Of a stretch of DNA of 64,000 nucleotides, positions 59,769-64,000 are shown piece after piece. The stretch lies in the NCBI GenBank assembly GCA_039566865.1, contig CM076948.1:11295001-11359000 (forward strand), given 5' to 3'. The translations under genes were made by a program, and so were the position numbers. The stretch comes from Aurelia coerulea. Taxonomy: Eukaryota; Cnidaria; Scyphozoa; Semaeostomeae; Ulmaridae. The number at the start of each line of letters is the position of its first letter. Position 1 is the stretch's first letter. The notes under the pieces were generated by a model that did not search any database, was not told where the DNA came from, and worked only from the letters and a program-made list of their open reading frames with translations.

Positions 59769-61972
59769 CAATAGACCATTCCCATGATTACGTCATCACC
59801 AGTGCGGCGCGCAATGCATGCTGGTACTTGTAGTTAAACACCTGGCCGAGTTAGTGTGTTTTGTATAGGAAGTGTATGAGAAGTTGTGTATTGCGTTGGA
59901 AATATCGTAGAAAAATTCGACCAATCAACTACATTTACCGAAGAACATGTCCCTAGATGTTTCAGAAACTCGAGTCCTGGATTCAGTTTGACTAGAGCGC
60001 AGACGAAGGAATTTTCAGGGGGAAGAGTGGACGAAAATGCAGTGTGGCTTAATGAAAACATTGCGAGCGAAAAAGGAGGCAAGGAGGTGATTGTTTTCGG
60101 ATGATTCACATGCCGTTTACTGAATCCATTACCATTAAAAATTGGAATCCTGAAGTTTACATCTATATCTAATAGCCCTATCCCAGTCGGAAAAAATTCT
60201 GAAAAACAGAGACTGACGCAAATGTGGAAACACTGGACAGCGAGAAAGAAATTTGGAGATCACGGGTTTGGAACAGCACACTTCAAGCGTATAAATGATG
60301 CCAGAGTGAAAAAACAGCATTTTGACTTTCTCAAAACTATAAAAAATTGAGAATTATAGTAAATTTTCGGATTTTCCTATTTGCAGTAAGCAATAATAGG
60401 CCATTCTCGTAAAGTAAATGCGCTGAATATCTCGAATGCCCTCACGTTAAATGGCTCAGATATTAAGCGTGTTACGAAGACGAAATCGCTAGGTGTAACT
60501 GTCGACGAGAACCTAAAGTGGGAAGAGCAATACAAAACTGTGAAGGGTAAAGTTTTTGGTGGACTTGCGTCATTAAAGAAATTAAGAAATATAATTCCCC
60601 AAACAAAGCTGTGTAGTGTCTACTACGCTATTGTCGAGTGCCATCTACGTTATGCTAATGAAATATGGGGCAGCCTTCCAAAAACAAAACTTGATACCCT
60701 CCAACGTCTGCAGGACATGGCCCGGTCAATAATCGAAAGCGCCAGATTCAAGGATAACTGGTCATGTAACTGGCTGAGCGTTGAAAATATTATTCGATTT
60801 GATAGATCGGTCATGACATATAAGATTATGAACAAATTAAGCCCTGAAAGCCTCTGGGATAAATTTCAGCAAAGATCGTCGCAGTCAAACTATGCAACAA
60901 GGTACTGTAGAGATCTACAAATTCCTAGACTAAATACAGATTATGCGAAAAAGAGTTATTACTATTCTGCTATGAAAGTTTGGAACAATATCCCAGTTGA
61001 TATTAGAGAACTCCCGACTATTAGTCGCTTTAAAAAAGAACTAAAGGAGTATTTGAAGAGCTGACTGAAAATATCAGTTTAAAACACGACCCCCTGGAAG
61101 AACAGCATCTTAGGTAATTTGATCTTTTGTTAATAACCAATTTATTTATGTATTTAAGCTGAAGGGTAGTTTCGTGTATAAAAAATTATATCATATCATA
61201 TCATATCATAATAAACTTAATTTTAGGTGCTTAATGTAACCATAGCCGAAATGCAGCGATTTGACTTCAGTGATTTTTATCGCGTTCAGGACGTAAAAGG
61301 GGAAAGTTCTCCCTCCATACGATTGCTGTTGGAAGCCAAAAAATTAAAAGCGTCAAAATCTCAATGGCTCCGTCTCTACACAAGATAATAAACTCAAATT
61401 TTAGATTTTGATCTAATTTTAGAGAAAGAGCACAGCCCTTTCTCTCCCCCTGTTCTGGCCTCCTCAAATCACTGGCAATGTTTACGTAAGGCCGCATTAC
61501 GTTTTCATTGACTTGCGAATATTTCGTTCATCTCCGCTTCATCTGCATTTTAGTAGCACTTAAACCCCTGACTAGAGTTTCTAAAACATCTAGGGACATG
61601 CTGTTCGGGGAATTTGGGTGTTTTCTCAAATTTTTCTTCGATATTTCCAACGCAAAACACAACTTACCATATGCTCACAATGTTTTTATTAGGCCACACT
61701 GCACTTTCGTCGATCCTTCCCCATAAAAATTCCTTAGTTTGCGCTCTAGTTAAACGGAATCCAGGACTTGAGTTTCCTAAACATCTAGGGACATGTTCTA
61801 CAGTAAATTTAGTTGATTTTTCGAATTTTTCTTCGATATTTCCAACGCAATACACAACTTATCATACACTTCCTATGCAAAACACACTAACTCGGCCAGG
61901 TGTTTAACTACAAGTACCAGCATGCATTGCGCGCCATACTGGTGGTGACGTAATCACGGGAATGGTCTATTG
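59769..61972. mobile_element. Long-TIR element with tandem subterminal units, LINE inside
   Basis: Ends CAATAGACCATTCCCATGAT and inverse CACGGGAATGGTCTATTG. The TIR extends at least 250 bp inward; on the right the inner part (AAACATCTAGGGACATG ... CTTCGATATTTCCAACGCAA) is present twice in tandem (about 61580-61680, 61775-61860). Mirror open frames (59886-60104 plus, 61664-61855 minus) share EEHVPRCFRNSSPGFSLTRA-like sequence and are not recognised. No clear TSD. It hosts a LINE copy. Confidence 0.65.
60390..61212 (+). pseudogene. 5'-truncated LINE 3' end with (TCATA)n tail
   Basis: Open from the truncation: ISNALTLNGSDIKRVTKTKS, LGVTVDENLKWEEQYKTV, then HLRYANEIWGSLPKTKLDTL, YYYSAMKVWNNIPVDIREL, stop at 61062-61064. 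This is the C-terminal part of a non-LTR RT of a different family from 2535-3665. It ends in about five TCATA repeats (to 61210), a typical LINE 3' tail. The catalytic YADD is not included. Confidence 0.8.
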
Positions 61973-61979
61973 CATGGTC

Positions 61980-62728
61980 CAGGGGGGGTTGGCAAAGCCC
62001 CCCGCGAAGTTTTTGAGCGCCGTTCTTCGAAATTTCGCAAATGGCAGAAAATGTTTCGTTTACTTCTACACTGGGATTGAAGATTGGCATTGCAGAGACA
62101 GAACATTCAATCTAGGTGGGTGTATTGATTCGAATTATGACTAATGGGCATTTACACATAATTTTATTATGAATTGCAGTTACTGTCAGTTATCGATAAG
62201 CTTTAATCGGCCGTTTTTGTGAGAAGTTACTGTGGGCCTAAGTTCCGCAGTTCGACCAATATTTATCAAATTTGTTGTTCATTTTCTGACAGACGGGGAA
62301 GGGACTTAGCAATGTTTTGCTTTGATTTATACTTCGAAAGGCTTTGGCTGCTAGAAAAACATTTAAGTCCCGCTAAGTCCCAACATCTAAAGCTTTATTT
62401 CACCTGAAAACAAGATGCGGTTTTCGTCCAATTTGTCCAAAGAAACTATACGTGCCCCACAACAACGCTGAACAATATTCTCGTCTGGTTTCACTGCTAT
62501 ATCTTCTCCTGGTAGTTGGTCAATGCTATAAAGCTTTTGGGTGGATTTATTTTGTTTCAAAAGCGGCGAATTGACATCTCGAAAAGCTTCCATCATTTTA
62601 GGCCAGCATCACAGCTTTGTTCTCTCGCGCTCGTGTGCAACACTTCCAACTGATCAAATTCCAATGGGCAATTCCAATAATATGAATGGTACGCAAAGCA
62701 TTGTGGGATACTATTCCAACCCCCCCTG
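61980..62728. mobile_element. CAGGGGGGGTTGG-ended element, 9-bp flanking repeat (hAT-like)
   Basis: Ends CAGGGGGGGTTGG and exact inverse CCAACCCCCCCTG. Flanked by TGCATGGTC (61971-61979, 62729-62737). A CAGGG terminus suggests hAT, whose TSD is 8 bp; the extra base is unexplained. It inserted at the very end of the long-TIR element. A minus-strand open frame (62387-62596) is not recognised. Confidence 0.65.
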
Positions 62729-62870
62729 TGCATGGTCTAAATAAAACAATTGAATGAATGTCAAAACGAGGCCAGGGGGCGAAGGCTAGCATTGCTTTAT
62801 CAATCATTTTGAAGCTTAGACACGGAAAGGAAATCTGAGACATACTTTGCAAGATGAATTTGTTGAGAAT

Positions 62871-63030
62871 CAGTGGCGGTCATTTTGCAAAATATTGGGG
62901 GGGGGGCGAAGCTATTGTTTCAGTTAAAAAGAATTGTTTATTTATATTGTTTTCAAACAAAAGATCTTTGTTCTAACCAACATTTGGGGGCGAGCTATTG
63001 CACTCCCTGCCCCCCAAGTGTCTGCCACTG
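62871..63030. mobile_element. hAT-like MITE, 160 bp
   Basis: Ends CAGTGGCGG and inverse CTGCCACTG, typical of hAT, with G10 and CCCTGCCCCCC runs inside. 8-bp duplication TTGAGAAT/TGGAGAAT (7 of 8) at 62863-62870 and 63031-63038. Confidence 0.75.
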
Positions 63031-63280
63031 TGGAGAATGCAAAATTCTGATGGAGATTTATGTGAAATTTATCTGGGGGTACATGGAGGTTATAGAAGTG
63101 GGAAGGTCAAATGATTGCATTTTAAAAAGTATAGCGCACCATTCTTGGATATTTGTATTCTTTTTGGCTCACAAATATGCTCCTCTTAATGACAAATCGA
63201 ATGATGTATTGTTCATATGTGTTGTGTCACATGTGTGACAATAAAGAGAGAAAATACTGAGAAAACTCTAGAGAGTGGTA

Positions 63281-63330
63281 CAGTGGCGTCGTGGCCGGGG
63301 GGGCCATGGCCCCCCCTGTGAAAATGTTGT
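63281..63330. repeat. Single hAT-like end, CAGTGGCG
   Basis: CAGTGGCGTCGTGGCC followed by G8 and a GGCCATGGCC palindrome. No partner end found. The remaining 63331-64000 is AT-rich with no supported feature. Confidence 0.35.
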
Positions 63331-64000
63331 CGGAAAATTCGTCAGTTTTCCATTCTTGTCGGAAAAATACAAAAAATTGAATTAATCCATTTTCCTTACA
63401 CCCCTACTTTATAGCAATCGAAATGTATACATGAAATATCACTTATTCGATCAAAACGTAGTTTTTGATGAAAAAGTAGATTTTTCGACAAAAACTAGGT
63501 CCTTCGTTCGTTTTTCTGCAAAAAAGTCCTTTTTCAATCGAAAGAAAAGTGTGTTTTCTATTGGAAAAATAGACACATCAGGCGCAAAAAGTTTCGGACG
63601 AATAAATTTCAGACAAATGCTTTCCGTCAAAACATTCTTGGACTTTTCCCCCGAAAATTCGGTCGTTTTACCTACATTTTGGTGACTAAAAACGATAAAT
63701 TTACAATTTATTTTGCACGTTTCATACTTAAAAAATGTCATGCATTTATGGTGGTTTGTGCATTAAGCTTTCAATGAGTTGCTCGTAAGAGTTTGCACAA
63801 GTGAATATTGTTGAGGAAGATGGAAATGATTACTAAGATGGGATTACTTTCAGTTTCTGTAAACGGATGCTTATAGAAATGAAGATTTATATCAAGCTAT
63901 CACGTTGTTATCTAAAATTTGAAAACGATCTATTTTTGAGTGCTTTTGAGGTCCTTTTTTCGCAATTTCCCATGAAAAACAAATAGTAGATCCTTCAAAA

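Noticed and set aside
63431..63741. Overlapping open frames on both strands rich in Phe, Lys and Ser
   Set aside because: Low-complexity translation of AT-rich sequence; no homology or splice context.

Overview
The window is intron-rich, AT-rich metazoan nuclear DNA. It carries the 3' part of one large gene on the minus strand, with transposable elements filling its introns and both flanks. The repeat set (TTAA-flanked elements, mariner-type ends CCGGGTGTCCC, a Penelope-like GIY-YIG ORF, GGGCCTG-ended elements, CCCGGGGG-ended elements) would fit an anthozoan cnidarian or another early-branching marine invertebrate. That placement is inference; no marker gene fixes the species.

The gene is a HYDIN orthologue (hydrocephalus-inducing protein, an ASH/MSP-domain scaffold of the central-pair apparatus of motile cilia). 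I resolved 23 coding exons from 57901 down to the stop codon at 8325. Their lengths sum to 5,775 nt, every junction keeps phase, and together they encode 1,924 residues ending in YLKGITP. The 5' part of the gene (about 60 percent, judged against the roughly 5,100-residue vertebrate protein) must lie beyond position 64000. No other host gene is convincing.

Layout: 1-8324 is downstream flank (LINE remnants, a CCCGGGGG element, an inverted repeat split by a LINE, a mariner MITE, two TTAA elements). 8325-20883 holds exons 23 to 18, with hammerhead-like/Penelope tails, mariner MITEs and a 2.7-kb foldback element. 21677-35154 holds exons 17 to 9, with small MITEs, a TTAA element, a tRNA-derived SINE and a LINE RT copy whose active site is mutated. 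35155-44267 holds exons 8 to 4, with a three-level nest (GGGCCTG element > TTAA element > Penelope-like element). 44268-57901 holds exons 3 to 1, with a perfect 218-bp palindrome, MULE-like elements and more foldbacks. 57902-64000 is intron or upstream sequence with a LINE inside a long-TIR element and hAT-like MITEs.

Most unusual signal: a family of four foldback elements (15727-18428, 42075-42754, 51831-53338, 53817-55327). Their ends read CACAGTG/CACTGTG or decayed forms, they have 5-bp target duplications, and their two ends are consistently asymmetric (about 21 versus 30 bp from the heptamer to an A-rich block). This recalls Transib/RAG recombination signals. Also notable are hammerhead-like stem-loops in Penelope sequence, and palindromic elements with intact 9-bp and 11-bp target duplications.
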